Source: Candidatus Microgenomates bacterium
GTDB taxonomy: Bacteria > Patescibacteriota > Microgenomatia > UBA1400 > UBA12108
DNA length: 37,706 nt
NCBI GenBank assembly: GCA_003576945.1
Contig: QEVC01000008.1
Coordinates: forward strand, 1 to 37,706
Direction: 5' to 3'
Positions 18,146-26,566 of the stretch are shown here, piece after piece. The notes beneath the pieces are model-generated. The model had not been told where the DNA came from and searched no databases. It saw only the letters and a list, made by a program, of their open reading frames with translations. Within the stretch, counting starts at the first letter, position 1, and every line of letters begins with the position of its first letter. Position numbers and translations under genes: made by a program.

Positions 18146-19302
18146 AAATCCTACATTTCTCTACATGGAAATCAGGGGGTGCTGCAAAGGCTGCTGAGAG
18201 GTTATCTAGCGCGCTATCCGAGCTTGGACATGATAGTAAGCTCATCCATATGCTCTCAAAATTGCCAGCATATTTTGATGCTGCAGTGGGTAAATTAGGA
18301 AGAGACAATAATCCCATTTTTCACTCCTACAACTACTTTCCCGATAAGTTCTTAAAAATAATCAGACAGGAAAAACCAGATCTAGTTCATCTGCACTGGA
18401 TAGGAGCTGGTTTTGTCAGACCCGAAAGCTTAATGCACTGTCCCGTACCTATTCTCTGGACACTGCACGATCTCTGGCCACTACTAGGAGCAGAGCACCT
18501 GCCACTAGACCCAACACGCATGATTGAAGGATACTTGCCCTCTAATCGTCCAGATACTGAACACGGATTAGATCTTAATCGTTTGGTTTGGGAACGCAAG
18601 CGAGAGCTATTATCACGTCAAACCATTAATTTTATAGCTCCGAGTCGTGCAATCAATACACTAGCAAGTAAAGCCAAGCTGATAGGGTCACAATATCTTG
18701 TTCACATTCCCAATTTTGTCGATACCAATATTTTTATCCCTAACTCAAAAAATAAGGGGGAATTTAATATTCTTTACTCAGCCATGAATGCAGACTTAGA
18801 TCCTAACAAAGGACTAGATTTAGTCGTGCAAGCGCTCAACACACTACCTGCGGACCTAAAATCTAAAGTTAATTTAAGAATTGCAGGTCTCTCAAGACTC
18901 CCCAATGACGTTAGAATTGACGGGATAGTGGTGGAGTGTCTAGGAGTTATCAAAGACGATATGGAAATGGCTAGGTACTATCAATCAGCCAGCTTGACTG
19001 TTCTGCCCTCCAGGATGGAGAACCTCCCTTATGTCGCCATGGAATCACTCGCTTGCGGTACCCCCGTCGTTGCCTTTGGCGTTGGTGGCATCCCTGAGTT
19101 AGTACTACACAACAAAACTGGCTATCTTGCAAAACCCTATGACACGAATGATCTCGCACGCGGTATCTCCACAATTCTAAATAATCAGAAACTTAGGGCT
19201 GAGCTCAGTCTTAATGCCGCTTCTCACATTAAGGAAAATTTTTCCAAATCCAAAATAGTGGACGCACATCTCAAGCTCTACAACAGTTTAATTGAAAAAT
19301 AG
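18142..19302 (+). CDS. GT4 family glycosyltransferase
   Basis: A 386-residue GT-B enzyme. MKILHFSTWKSGGAAKAA starts the N-terminal Rossmann half with the Gly-rich acceptor loop. HLHWIGAGFV is common in this subgroup, and PSRMENLPYVAMESLACGTPVV carries the E-x7-E donor-binding motif near the C-terminus. GT4 enzymes are retaining and work on the cytoplasmic side. The start overlaps the previous stop (ATGA). Its stop lies 3 nt before the palindrome of the AlbA_2 gene, so the co-transcribed run of genes from wzm may end here or read on into that operator. No terminator with a T-run is seen. Confidence 0.9.
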   Translation: MKILHFSTWKSGGAAKAAERLSSALSELGHDSKLIHMLSKLPAYFDAAVGKLGRDNNPIFHSYNYFPDKFLKIIRQEKPDLVHLHWIGAGFVRPESLMHCPVPILWTLHDLWPLLGAEHLPLDPTRMIEGYLPSNRPDTEHGLDLNRLVWERKRELLSRQTINFIAPSRAINTLASKAKLIGSQYLVHIPNFVDTNIFIPNSKNKGEFNILYSAMNADLDPNKGLDLVVQALNTLPADLKSKVNLRIAGLSRLPNDVRIDGIVVECLGVIKDDMEMARYYQSASLTVLPSRMENLPYVAMESLACGTPVVAFGVGGIPELVLHNKTGYLAKPYDTNDLARGISTILNNQKLRAELSLNAASHIKENFSKSKIVDAHLKLYNSLIEK

Positions 19303-19304
19303 GG

Positions 19305-19331
19305 AATGTTTCCTTGTAAAAAGGAAACATT
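19305..19331. promoter_or_regulatory. 27-bp palindromic operator before the AlbA_2 gene
   Basis: Perfect 11-bp arms (19305-19315 and 19321-19331) around a 5-nt centre. The core reads GTTTCC-N9-GGAAAC (19308-19328), the same half-sites and spacing as the operator at 1768-1794, with the same 27-bp total length. A -35-like TTGTAA lies in the centre. No T-run follows, so a terminator for the GT4 gene is less likely than an operator. Confidence 0.72.
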
Positions 19332-19342
19332 AGATAGACAAT
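19314..19342 (+). promoter_or_regulatory. Probable promoter of the AlbA_2 gene
   Basis: TTGTAA (19314-19319), a 17-nt spacer and GACAAT (19337-19342). The -10 begins 24 nt after the end of GTTTCC, exactly as in the DUF4143 promoter. Each hexamer matches the consensus in four of six positions, so the call leans on that shared geometry. Confidence 0.4.
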
Positions 19343-19353
19343 ATCCTTACCAC

Positions 19354-19360
19354 AAGGAAG
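19354..19360 (+). promoter_or_regulatory. Ribosome binding site that decides the AlbA_2 start
   Basis: AAGGAAG ends 5 nt before the ATG at 19366. It is the clearest Shine-Dalgarno sequence in the window and favours this ATG over one at 19306, which lies inside the palindrome and upstream of the predicted transcription start. Confidence 0.7.
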
Positions 19361-19365
19361 TTTTT

Positions 19366-20937
19366 ATGTCACTCCCAATCAATATTAAAGAACTCATTAC
19401 CGGTAAAACAGTTGAATGGGAGCGTATTGAGTTTAAAAAAGGGTGGAACCCAATAGAGATACTTCATTCTATCTGTGCATTTGCTAATGATCTCAACAAT
19501 TGGGGTGGTGGATATATTGTAATCGGGATAGCGGAGCAGGGTGGTAAACCAAAGCTTCCCCCAATCGGCGTAAGCACTAATCAAATTGATAAATATCAAA
19601 AAGAACTATTAAGCCTATGTTACAAAATATTTCCTACTTATTTCCCCGTAGTGGAGCCTGTTCTTTTTCAAGGTCAAACGATCCTTATGATCTGGGTTCC
19701 AGGAGGTTCTACTCGCCCATATAAGTGTCCGGACGCATTGATTAAGGGTTCACCACAATCGTACTATATCAGACGGTTTTCGGTGACTAAAAAAGCTAGC
19801 CAAGTAGAAGAAAAGGATCTACTCCAAATGTCAGCCAAAGTTCCCTACGACGATCAAATCAGACAAACTGCGAGTATTACAGATATAAATCCACAGCTCA
19901 TTCAAAATTATCTAACTAACGTTGGTAGTGAACTGGCTGGCAGAAACGATCTTGACCTCACAGAACTCTATCGTCGCATGAATATAGTTGAAGGCCCAGA
20001 AGAATACCTTAAGCCTAAAAATATTGGCCTACTAATGTTTAATAATAATCCAGAAAAATTTTTCCCCTGCGCTCGGATTGACTTAATCGAGTTTAAAAAC
20101 GAAGAGGGTGATGATTTTACTGAAAAGATATTCACAGGACCGATCGATAAACAATTAGAGGACGCCTTAATTTATATAAAAAACAAAATTATTGTGGAAA
20201 GAGTAGAAAAAATTCCCGATCAAGCTAAGGCGGTTAGATATTACAATTATCCCTTTGGCGCTATCGAAGAAGCACTGGTAAATACCATTTATCATCGTAG
20301 CTATGAGGATGATAGTCCGATCGAAGTCAGAATATTTCCAAACAAATTAGAAATGATAAGTTACCCTGGCCCACTACCACCCCTAAACAAAGCAAAGCTA
20401 CAGTCAGGTAAAATATCTGCCAGAAAGTATCGAAACAGAAGAATAGGCGATTTTCTTAAAGAGTTGCACTTAACAGAGGGTAGAGGGACGGGCATCTTAA
20501 AGATTATTAGGGAAATGAGTAAAAATGGCTCACCGAAGCCAATTTTTGACACCGATGATGATCTCAGCTACTTTACAACAACGCTCCCCATACATCCTCA
20601 ATGGCTAGTAAGGAGTATTGAAAAAGGAGCCTATGATAGAGACTATGATGCCAGAGGAAAATCAGTAAATGCCCATAAAGGAGATGAAAAAGGAGCCTAT
20701 GATAGAGCCTATGATCATAGTTTGAAAATACTTAATTACTGTCTTAGACCAAAGAAAAAGTCAGAAATCATGGTCATGTTAAATCTATATATCAACAATA
20801 AGAATTTTATAAGGCATGTCCAACCTTTGATAGATCAAAAATATCTTGCGTTAACTATCCCAGATAAGCCCAGGAGCAAATATCAGCAATATCGCACTAC
20901 TCCAGCAGGCCAATCATACCTAAAGGAGTTGAAATGA
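19366..20937 (+). CDS. AlbA_2 (Schlafen-like) / RecG C-terminal-like ATPase domain protein
   Basis: A 523-residue protein. The N-terminal AlbA_2 domain shows EWERIEFKKGWNP (17-29) and ICAFANDLNNWGGGYIVIGI (36-55). A later block, GAIEEALVNTIYHRSYED, with IEVRIFPNKLEMISYPGPLP and RNRRIGDFLKELHLTEGRGTGI, is the HATPase_c_4 region often annotated as RecG C-terminal-like. A linker with a repeated KGAYDR-YD unit then joins a C-terminal winged-helix-like segment ending DKPRSKYQQYRTTPAG. The family is proposed to act in transcription control or defence; its real substrate is unknown. It has its own palindromic promoter and a Shine-Dalgarno sequence, and its TGA overlaps the galE ATG (ATGA). It is unrelated to glycan synthesis and looks like cargo. 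Confidence 0.85.
   Translation: MSLPINIKELITGKTVEWERIEFKKGWNPIEILHSICAFANDLNNWGGGYIVIGIAEQGGKPKLPPIGVSTNQIDKYQKELLSLCYKIFPTYFPVVEPVLFQGQTILMIWVPGGSTRPYKCPDALIKGSPQSYYIRRFSVTKKASQVEEKDLLQMSAKVPYDDQIRQTASITDINPQLIQNYLTNVGSELAGRNDLDLTELYRRMNIVEGPEEYLKPKNIGLLMFNNNPEKFFPCARIDLIEFKNEEGDDFTEKIFTGPIDKQLEDALIYIKNKIIVERVEKIPDQAKAVRYYNYPFGAIEEALVNTIYHRSYEDDSPIEVRIFPNKLEMISYPGPLPPLNKAKLQSGKISARKYRNRRIGDFLKELHLTEGRGTGILKIIREMSKNGSPKPIFDTDDDLSYFTTTLPIHPQWLVRSIEKGAYDRDYDARGKSVNAHKGDEKGAYDRAYDHSLKILNYCLRPKKKSEIMVMLNLYINNKNFIRHVQPLIDQKYLALTIPDKPRSKYQQYRTTPAGQSYLKELK
20620..20715 (+). repeat. Two 30-nt direct repeats inside the AlbA_2 gene
   Basis: Copies at 20620-20649 and 20686-20715 differ at one base and are offset by 66 nt, so the frame is kept. 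Each encodes EKGAYDRxYD in the linker between the ATPase-like and winged-helix regions. Slippage or recombination between copies would change linker length by 22 residues. Confidence 0.85.
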
Positions 20938-21890
20938 TTCTGGTCACTGGTGGAGCTGGCTACATAGGTAGTCATATTGTTAAATTACTCTCTGAGTCAG
21001 GTGAGCAAGTCGTTGTCTTTGATAATTTAATTGCTGGTAGTCCAAAAAATTTACTTAGTGGTGAGGAGCTGGTGGTTGGCGATATCAGAAGCACCGATGA
21101 TCTAAATAAGGTCTTTGACACAACTCAGTTTGAAGCTGTCATCCACCTCGCGGCACTTGTAAACGCCGCCGAGAGTGTCAGCCAGGCCAAGTTATACAAA
21201 GAGGTAAATGATCTGGGTTCTCGTAATGTTTGGAGCATCGCTAAGTCTCACAATGTTCCATATGCACTATATGCTAACTCAGCCGCTGTCTATGGTACAC
21301 CAGTGAGTAACGACAGAGTTAAAGAATCCCATCCTCTCCGCCCCACTAGTCCTTATGGTGAAACTAAATTGGCAGGGGAAACATCGCTACAAGAACTTTA
21401 TGATAACTACGTCGCCTTTAGATTCTTTAATGTCGGTGGAGCCGAAAGTGAGGGGAGACTCCTGCAATCAAAAGATAGTCGGGCGATCATGCCTCGTCTC
21501 TATGAGGCCGCTATGAGTCACCAAGGTATCGTGATTAGTGGCAGCGACTATGACACAGTCGATGGTACTGTGGTTCGCGATTTTGTCCACGTCGAAGACA
21601 TCGCTCGTGCTTTTCACATTGGGCTCTCTTATTTGCGATCCGGCAAGGGATCTTTAATCTGCAATCTTGGTGGGGGAGTGCCTACCACCATGAAGCAGGT
21701 GCATGATCTAGTCGAAGAAATATCTGGAATCACAATCCCCATCACCTACGGCCCCAGAAATCCTGGTGATATCAGTTACTCTCTGGCTGATATCGAGCTT
21801 GCTAAGAATTCTCTTAATTGGAGTCCTAATCACGACCTCAAAAGTATTATTCGTTCAGGCTATCATGCTTATGTTAAAAACAGCGTCTAA
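20934..21890 (+). CDS. galE: UDP-glucose 4-epimerase-like protein
   Basis: A 318-residue extended short-chain dehydrogenase. ILVTGGAGYIGSH (2-14) is the NAD-binding GxxGxxG loop and SPYGETK gives Y141/K145. HLAALVNAAESV and FRFFNVGGAESEGRL match GalE-type epimerases, which interconvert UDP-glucose and UDP-galactose (or the N-acetyl forms). It is slightly shorter than the E. coli enzyme and could act on another UDP-sugar. Its ATG overlaps the AlbA_2 stop, so the AlbA_2 promoter may drive it. The next gene begins about 20 nt before its stop. Confidence 0.82.
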   Translation: MILVTGGAGYIGSHIVKLLSESGEQVVVFDNLIAGSPKNLLSGEELVVGDIRSTDDLNKVFDTTQFEAVIHLAALVNAAESVSQAKLYKEVNDLGSRNVWSIAKSHNVPYALYANSAAVYGTPVSNDRVKESHPLRPTSPYGETKLAGETSLQELYDNYVAFRFFNVGGAESEGRLLQSKDSRAIMPRLYEAAMSHQGIVISGSDYDTVDGTVVRDFVHVEDIARAFHIGLSYLRSGKGSLICNLGGGVPTTMKQVHDLVEEISGITIPITYGPRNPGDISYSLADIELAKNSLNWSPNHDLKSIIRSGYHAYVKNSV

Positions 21891-23406
21891 ACTAATGATC
21901 GCTACGATCGGGATCGTCTTAGGCTGGTCATTTGCTACCCCAATATTTGAGTTTCCCGATGAGCAGGCTCACATCGGGTCTGTCTCTTACCTGAGTGTGA
22001 TGAGGGAGATGCCCAAGGGTGGAACACTCGATCTGAGTCGCGAAATGGCAGAAACTCAATTAATCATGGGAACCTTTCGAGATGGCTTGGGTAACAACAA
22101 ATATACCTACCACCCAGAATACCGCCCTGATTATAGTGAGAGTCTAATCGGCCCAGTTGAATCAAAAATTGCGGCGCTTAACACAGATTCAGCTCGCTCT
22201 ACCTACATAGGTGCCGAAGCCGCCAAATACCCACCCCTTTATTATGCCCTCCTGACCCTCCCTTATGAATTCGTAGGAGCTGGCACTATTATCGATCGCA
22301 TTTTTGTACTGCGTGTCTTTAACGTCTTATTAGTCGCGCTCCTAGCTTACGCTGCCTATTGGTACGGGAAAGTTATGTTTGGCAAAAGTATCTATGGTTA
22401 CACCTTAGCCACTTTGGTCATTCTCCAACCTATGTTTAGTTTTGTAAGCGCCGGAGTCAACTCCGACAATCTTCACAATCTCTTATCTTCCACGATCCTC
22501 TTACTAGGTTTACTGATAGTTAAAAAGGGAATTAGCCTCCAGCTTGTAACCGCTTCAGTGATCACCCTCTTATTAGACATCTACACCAAACCACAGGCTT
22601 TCATTAACGTGACTATCCTCGGTCTCGCTTTTTTAATGGGTATCGTAATAAAGAAACAGTATAAATCACTGATTCTCCTTATATTTGCAGTGGGTATAAT
22701 CGCGATATTAGGCTGGGATCAGCTATCTCCATATCTCGGCTTATTTAGCGTAAGCAATACCCACAACATCACATTTATCGAATATCTGAGATTCTCGGTT
22801 AGCAAGCTCCTAGCACAAAATGTCGTATGGTATTGGGGTGTGTTTAAATGGCTGGGCGTTGTCTTGCCACCCATTTACTGGCAGGTCGCCAATCGCCTAG
22901 TACTATTATCTGTAATTGGTTTGGCTTTTTACTTTTACAAATATTATAAAAAACAAAAAATTAGTGCCAAAATGCCTGCTGCCATATTTTCTCTCCTAGC
23001 AAGCATTGTCTATGGTCTCGCCATTTTCTGGTATGACTATCAGCACTTTAAGCTAAATGGTTATTCGCTCGGGATTCAGGCTCGTTACTTTTTTCCCTCT
23101 ATCCTCGCTCACTTATCGCTACTCATCTTGGGGATTGTCTCGCTAGCATGGAATGCTATGGTTAAGCGCTATTTCAGACTTGCCCTAGTCCTCGTCTTTG
23201 TTTGGCTCCAGCTCGGTGGTCTATATCGACTCTTATCAGTCTATTATGATGTGTCATCTATTAATGTTCTAATTACTCAGGTGTCGCAATACAAATCGCT
23301 CTATCTTAAGGGTAATTGGTGGTATTTATGGTTCGGAGTATATGTCTTATCGATGCTCACTTTGATTAGAATCTCACTAACTCGGGACAAGTTGGTAGGG
23401 CAGTAG
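21871..23406 (+). CDS. DUF2142-type polytopic membrane protein, second copy
   Basis: A 511-residue paralogue of the 191-1771 product. FEFPDEQAH (D30, E31) follows the first membrane segment; NSDNLHNL, YWGVFKWLG, LGIQARYFFP and WWYLWF recur in the same order. The ATG at 21871 gives a 20-nt overlap with galE, just as the first copy overlaps its upstream gene by 20 nt; an ATG at 21865 is an alternative, and still earlier starts would add an unrelated extension read out of frame through galE. It probably works on polyprenyl-linked sugars at the outer membrane face, but the family is not characterised. Its 3' end overlaps the convergent minus-strand gene by 41 bp. Confidence 0.8.
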   Translation: MLKTASKLMIATIGIVLGWSFATPIFEFPDEQAHIGSVSYLSVMREMPKGGTLDLSREMAETQLIMGTFRDGLGNNKYTYHPEYRPDYSESLIGPVESKIAALNTDSARSTYIGAEAAKYPPLYYALLTLPYEFVGAGTIIDRIFVLRVFNVLLVALLAYAAYWYGKVMFGKSIYGYTLATLVILQPMFSFVSAGVNSDNLHNLLSSTILLLGLLIVKKGISLQLVTASVITLLLDIYTKPQAFINVTILGLAFLMGIVIKKQYKSLILLIFAVGIIAILGWDQLSPYLGLFSVSNTHNITFIEYLRFSVSKLLAQNVVWYWGVFKWLGVVLPPIYWQVANRLVLLSVIGLAFYFYKYYKKQKISAKMPAAIFSLLASIVYGLAIFWYDYQHFKLNGYSLGIQARYFFPSILAHLSLLILGIVSLAWNAMVKRYFRLALVLVFVWLQLGGLYRLLSVYYDVSSINVLITQVSQYKSLYLKGNWWYLWFGVYVLSMLTLIRISLTRDKLVGQ

Positions 23407-24844
23407 ACGAGCCAAAAACTACGCTATAACAATTAGTATATGGGTTAGAAAACGGAGTAAAACGAGCGAATAACTCTTCGTTATTGCTCCCATTCATGGC
23501 GCCAACCATCCGACCCTCCAAATGTATTCCCAATGGGTCACTCAGTCCTATTTCTGGAGTGTACTTAAGTTCAAATGTATTTGTTGCTGATCTTGCGACC
23601 AAATACCTAACCACAGATGTCACGGGCTCAAAATCTATCCACCTAGAGCTAACAAAAATTAATTTACTAGTTCTATCTCTATTAGCAGTTTCTACTACAG
23701 TTTCAATTTTTTTCGAAAAATTATTTGTTGAAGCGACAACTCTTCGTGTTTGACTATGTATATAAGGATATTTCCACTTAAAGATTAATATCGATAATAT
23801 TATCCCAGCAGCAACAAACATAATTTTTTTAGTTATTTTGTACTTTTGAGCAAAGTAGTAGAGTGCTACCATGTCCGCGACTCTAAACAGGATCATAACT
23901 GGATAGTCGTAGCGCATCAGAGTCGGGATTTGGTTAGGGTAAAAAATATATTGGCTTGCAATTACTCCATAAACAGCCAGCATGGTTAGTAAAATATTCA
24001 GAACCTGTTTATTCTTTGGTTTCCTAATCCAGGTTACGATCATTAGTAATGTTGCAGCCAGGCTCGCGTACATTTTCCGCTCAACTATAATTTTTGGAAT
24101 ATCCCAAACAAACCTAGTTACACGATAGCGATAACTAATCGCCTCGCCATAAATATCCGCACCCGCTCTCCCTGTAGCCACCAGTATCGCCGCCACAATC
24201 CAGCCGGTATATGCAATCGCTATTAGGGAGGTAGCCCACAACCATTTGGTCATTTGGCGCTTGTTCACCTGTTGCCATATCCAAAGTAGGAGTAGGGGTA
24301 GGAGGAATAAAAAGTTTTCTTTTGCCCCGACCGCTACGATATATGAAAGTAGTAGTAGATACGGTTTATTAAAAACGTAGCCGTAGGCAAAACCGAGTAG
24401 CGCGGGAACGCCGTAGATCTCCGAGGGTCCGAGGCGGGTGAGCAGGTCCGGCCAAAATGGCATGGTAAGGACGTAGAAGATAAATAGATAAGAGAGGATC
24501 TTGGGAAAGTAGTGGCTCATGATGCGCATTCCCCACCACATGGAGATAACTAGTAGGAGGTAACGAGTCATAAACCAAAGTGTCGCATTATCACGCCACA
24601 ACATCGTCTCCATTACTCGGAGAGTGTAGTAACTCGGTCTAAATCTAAGGTACTCTCCCCACGCTCCGAGCTCAGTCTTGCCTATTACACTAGGTAGTTC
24701 AGCTAAAGTGATCGCTCCATCACTCCCCAAAAAGTAGGGGATTTCATGATCATCGATCATCCCCAATTTGGCTGAAAAAAGCCCCCCCATCAAGTAGTAG
24801 CCAAAAGTCGCAAACACAATCAAAGGGATAATTTTTGCCATCAT
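23366..24844 (-). CDS. Polytopic membrane protein, probable GT-C glycosyltransferase
   Basis: A 492-residue protein with about ten membrane segments. The first segment (about 4-22) is followed by MIDDHEIPYFLG (D31, D32, E34), an acidic motif in the first outer loop as in GT-C enzymes. The C-terminal 130 residues after the last helix appear soluble and would face outward. There is no closer family match by eye. The ATG overlaps the stop of the GtrB-like gene upstream (ATGA), so the pair likely works together: the upstream enzyme charges polyprenyl phosphate and this one uses it. The last 41 bp are antisense to the end of the DUF2142 gene. Confidence 0.65.
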   Translation of the reverse strand: MMAKIIPLIVFATFGYYLMGGLFSAKLGMIDDHEIPYFLGSDGAITLAELPSVIGKTELGAWGEYLRFRPSYYTLRVMETMLWRDNATLWFMTRYLLLVISMWWGMRIMSHYFPKILSYLFIFYVLTMPFWPDLLTRLGPSEIYGVPALLGFAYGYVFNKPYLLLLSYIVAVGAKENFLFLLPLLLLWIWQQVNKRQMTKWLWATSLIAIAYTGWIVAAILVATGRAGADIYGEAISYRYRVTRFVWDIPKIIVERKMYASLAATLLMIVTWIRKPKNKQVLNILLTMLAVYGVIASQYIFYPNQIPTLMRYDYPVMILFRVADMVALYYFAQKYKITKKIMFVAAGIILSILIFKWKYPYIHSQTRRVVASTNNFSKKIETVVETANRDRTSKLIFVSSRWIDFEPVTSVVRYLVARSATNTFELKYTPEIGLSDPLGIHLEGRMVGAMNGSNNEELFARFTPFSNPYTNCYSVVFGSSTALPTCPELVRF

Positions 24845-25767
24845 AATTTCTTTTCGTTAATCAGGTAGAGCGGTCTCTTTTTCGTCTCCAAAAATATCTT
24901 GCCGATATACTCCCCAATGATGCCAAGGATCAGTAGCTGGAGTCCGCCAATAAACAACACACTGATTATCACAGACGGCCATCCCGTAATTACATTCCAG
25001 TTCGTAAAGTAGGCAATGATGGCATATAGCCCGTATAGTCCCGTAAAAAAAGACATCAAAAATCCGATAATTGTGGCGATGCGTAAGGGGACTACGCTAA
25101 AAGAGGTCAGCGCGTCCACTGCGAGTTTGAGCATCTTAGTATAAGTATATTTAGATCTCCCCCAACTTCTCTTTTTTGGTTTGTAGCTAAGGGTGATTGA
25201 TGGGTAGCCACTCCAGGCAACTAGTCCACGTAAGAATAACGTACTCTCCGAACTCTCTCTCACCATCCGCGCTACCCTCGCATCGATTAGCCGGAAATCT
25301 GCTCCACCCGCGAGGATCGGCGTCTCGGAGAGCCTGTTTATCACTTGGTAAAACAGCTTAGAGGTTACTCTCTTATGGAGTGGCAGTTCTGGGTCATCCT
25401 CTCTTTGGGTATAAACAATTTTTACCCCATCCTCCCAAGCTAATAGCATTTTGGGGATTAAACTCGGGGGATGTTCTAGATCCGCATCTATCGTTATTAT
25501 TGCCGATCCTCGGGCGTGATCAATCCCTGCTTTGAGTGCGTACTGGTGGCCAAAGTTACGACTCAGTGAGAGGTAGTGGGTATTTTTATGTCGGCGGCTC
25601 AGCTTCTTTATTAAAAGCAGCGTCTCATCCGTGCTGCCATCATCGACAAATATGACTTCCACATCGTATTTATTGGGAATCACTTTTTTTATTGCTTCAA
25701 AAATCGCCCCAATATTGCCGGCTTCATTAAATGCTGGTATTACAACCGAAATTAATTTCTTACTCAC
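24841..25767 (-). CDS. GtrB/ArnC-like polyprenyl-phosphate glycosyltransferase
   Basis: A 308-residue enzyme with a GT2 domain and two C-terminal membrane helices. VVIPAFNEAGNIG (8-20), VDDGSTDET (41-49), SRNFGHQYALKAGID and IDADLEHPP (93-101; metal-binding D94, D96) are the GtrB/DPM1 pattern; the usual Gln-Asp before PP is Glu-His here. Helices at about 228-256 and 262-292 anchor it. It makes a polyprenyl-phosphate hexose for the adjacent GT-C protein. The start is a GTG at 25767-25765, six nucleotides downstream of an extended -10, so the message should be leaderless with GTG as its first codon. Confidence 0.88.
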   Translation of the reverse strand: MSKKLISVVIPAFNEAGNIGAIFEAIKKVIPNKYDVEVIFVDDGSTDETLLLIKKLSRRHKNTHYLSLSRNFGHQYALKAGIDHARGSAIITIDADLEHPPSLIPKMLLAWEDGVKIVYTQREDDPELPLHKRVTSKLFYQVINRLSETPILAGGADFRLIDARVARMVRESSESTLFLRGLVAWSGYPSITLSYKPKKRSWGRSKYTYTKMLKLAVDALTSFSVVPLRIATIIGFLMSFFTGLYGLYAIIAYFTNWNVITGWPSVIISVLFIGGLQLLILGIIGEYIGKIFLETKKRPLYLINEKKL

Positions 25768-25773
25768 ATTTAT

Positions 25774-25782
25774 ATTATCTCA
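25774..25782 (-). promoter_or_regulatory. Extended -10 promoter of the minus-strand pair, leaderless GTG start
   Basis: On the minus strand TGA-GATAAT (hexamer 25779-25774) stands six nucleotides before the GTG start at 25767. No Shine-Dalgarno sequence can fit. It faces away from the plus-strand promoter at 25787-25795, so both genes start from a 36-bp divergent spacer. Confidence 0.6.
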
Positions 25783-25786
25783 CAAG

Positions 25787-25795
25787 TGGTATGAT
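25787..25795 (+). promoter_or_regulatory. Extended -10 promoter of the EEP-family gene
   Basis: TGG-TATGAT (hexamer 25790-25795) lies eight nucleotides before the ATG at 25804. No clear -35 is seen. The transcript should have a leader of 0-2 nt. Confidence 0.6.
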
Positions 25796-25803
25796 GTCTC
25801 CGC

Positions 25804-26526
25804 ATGAGCCTAAGTTTATTTTCCCTTAACATCGAAGCCGATAAACATAAGGGTAGTGTTGAAGCGTATCTCAAAACTAACGAGCCTGATGTCGTCTTTT
25901 TGCAAGAAGTATATAAGATCCACGCGCAGGCGTGGGCGACTCAGTTTGGCTACCATCTAAGCTTTGCTCCTCACGTTGACTTTAATATCTACGAGCACAT
26001 CTTTAAGCCACTTGGCGAATGGGGTATCGCCACTCTTACCAAGCTCAAACCCACTAAAGTAAAAATCGATTATTACACTGAGCCACCCGTCGTTATCCCA
26101 CATGAGTTTATGAAAACAAAAAAGCATCCCCGTGCTCTCCTTGTAACAGAGCTTGCGGCGGATACCACTCACTATACGTTTGCCACCACTCACTTCACCT
26201 GGGCACTCACTACCGATGCGGATGTGGCTCAGCGAGAAGATTACCAAAGATTTCAGACTTTATTAGATCAAATTCCGAGTTTTGTCTTAGCGGGCGATCT
26301 TAACGCGGATCGAACTAGCATGGTGTACAAAGAGCTCGCCCATCGCTACCAGGACCATCTCCCTCCTGACCTCAGCTCAACTCTCGACCCCGTGCTGTTT
26401 CGCAAACCTGAACTAAAGCTCGTCGTTGATCACCTCTTCTCGACCGCCGATTACAAAATCAGTAATGTCCAGGTCTTAACCGGTCTCTCTGATCACTGCG
26501 GGCTTAGTGCCACTATTTCCAAATAA
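25804..26526 (+). CDS. Endonuclease/exonuclease/phosphatase (EEP) fold protein
   Basis: A 240-residue protein. SLFSLNIEAD at the N-terminus, VFLQEV with E35, LAGDLNAD with the catalytic Asp and Asn, VDHLF and the final SDHCGL histidine are the EEP motifs in order. The fold covers DNA repair nucleases, sphingomyelinases, inositol phosphatases and others. The small size and absence of DNA-binding insertions leave the substrate open; a phosphodiesterase acting on a lipid or nucleotide is as likely as a nuclease. No signal peptide is visible, so it should be cytoplasmic. It is divergent from the GtrB-like gene and near-leaderless. Confidence 0.8.
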   Translation: MSLSLFSLNIEADKHKGSVEAYLKTNEPDVVFLQEVYKIHAQAWATQFGYHLSFAPHVDFNIYEHIFKPLGEWGIATLTKLKPTKVKIDYYTEPPVVIPHEFMKTKKHPRALLVTELAADTTHYTFATTHFTWALTTDADVAQREDYQRFQTLLDQIPSFVLAGDLNADRTSMVYKELAHRYQDHLPPDLSSTLDPVLFRKPELKLVVDHLFSTADYKISNVQVLTGLSDHCGLSATISK

Positions 26527-26532
26527 TCATAG

Positions 26533-26560
26533 TTGCACTCTTCCTTCAATTTGCTATTCT
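26533..26560 (+). promoter_or_regulatory. Promoter of the unknown membrane-anchored protein, predicted leaderless
   Basis: TTGCAC (26533-26538), a 16-nt spacer and TATTCT (26555-26560) with TGC directly before the -10. The ATG at 26567 follows after six nucleotides. It is one of the strongest promoters by eye in the window. Confidence 0.65.
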
Positions 26561-26566
26561 CAAATC

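Noticed and set aside
19306-19365. Upstream ATG of the AlbA_2 gene
   Set aside because: It lies inside the palindrome and upstream of the predicted transcription start; the ATG at 19366 has AAGGAAG at the right distance.
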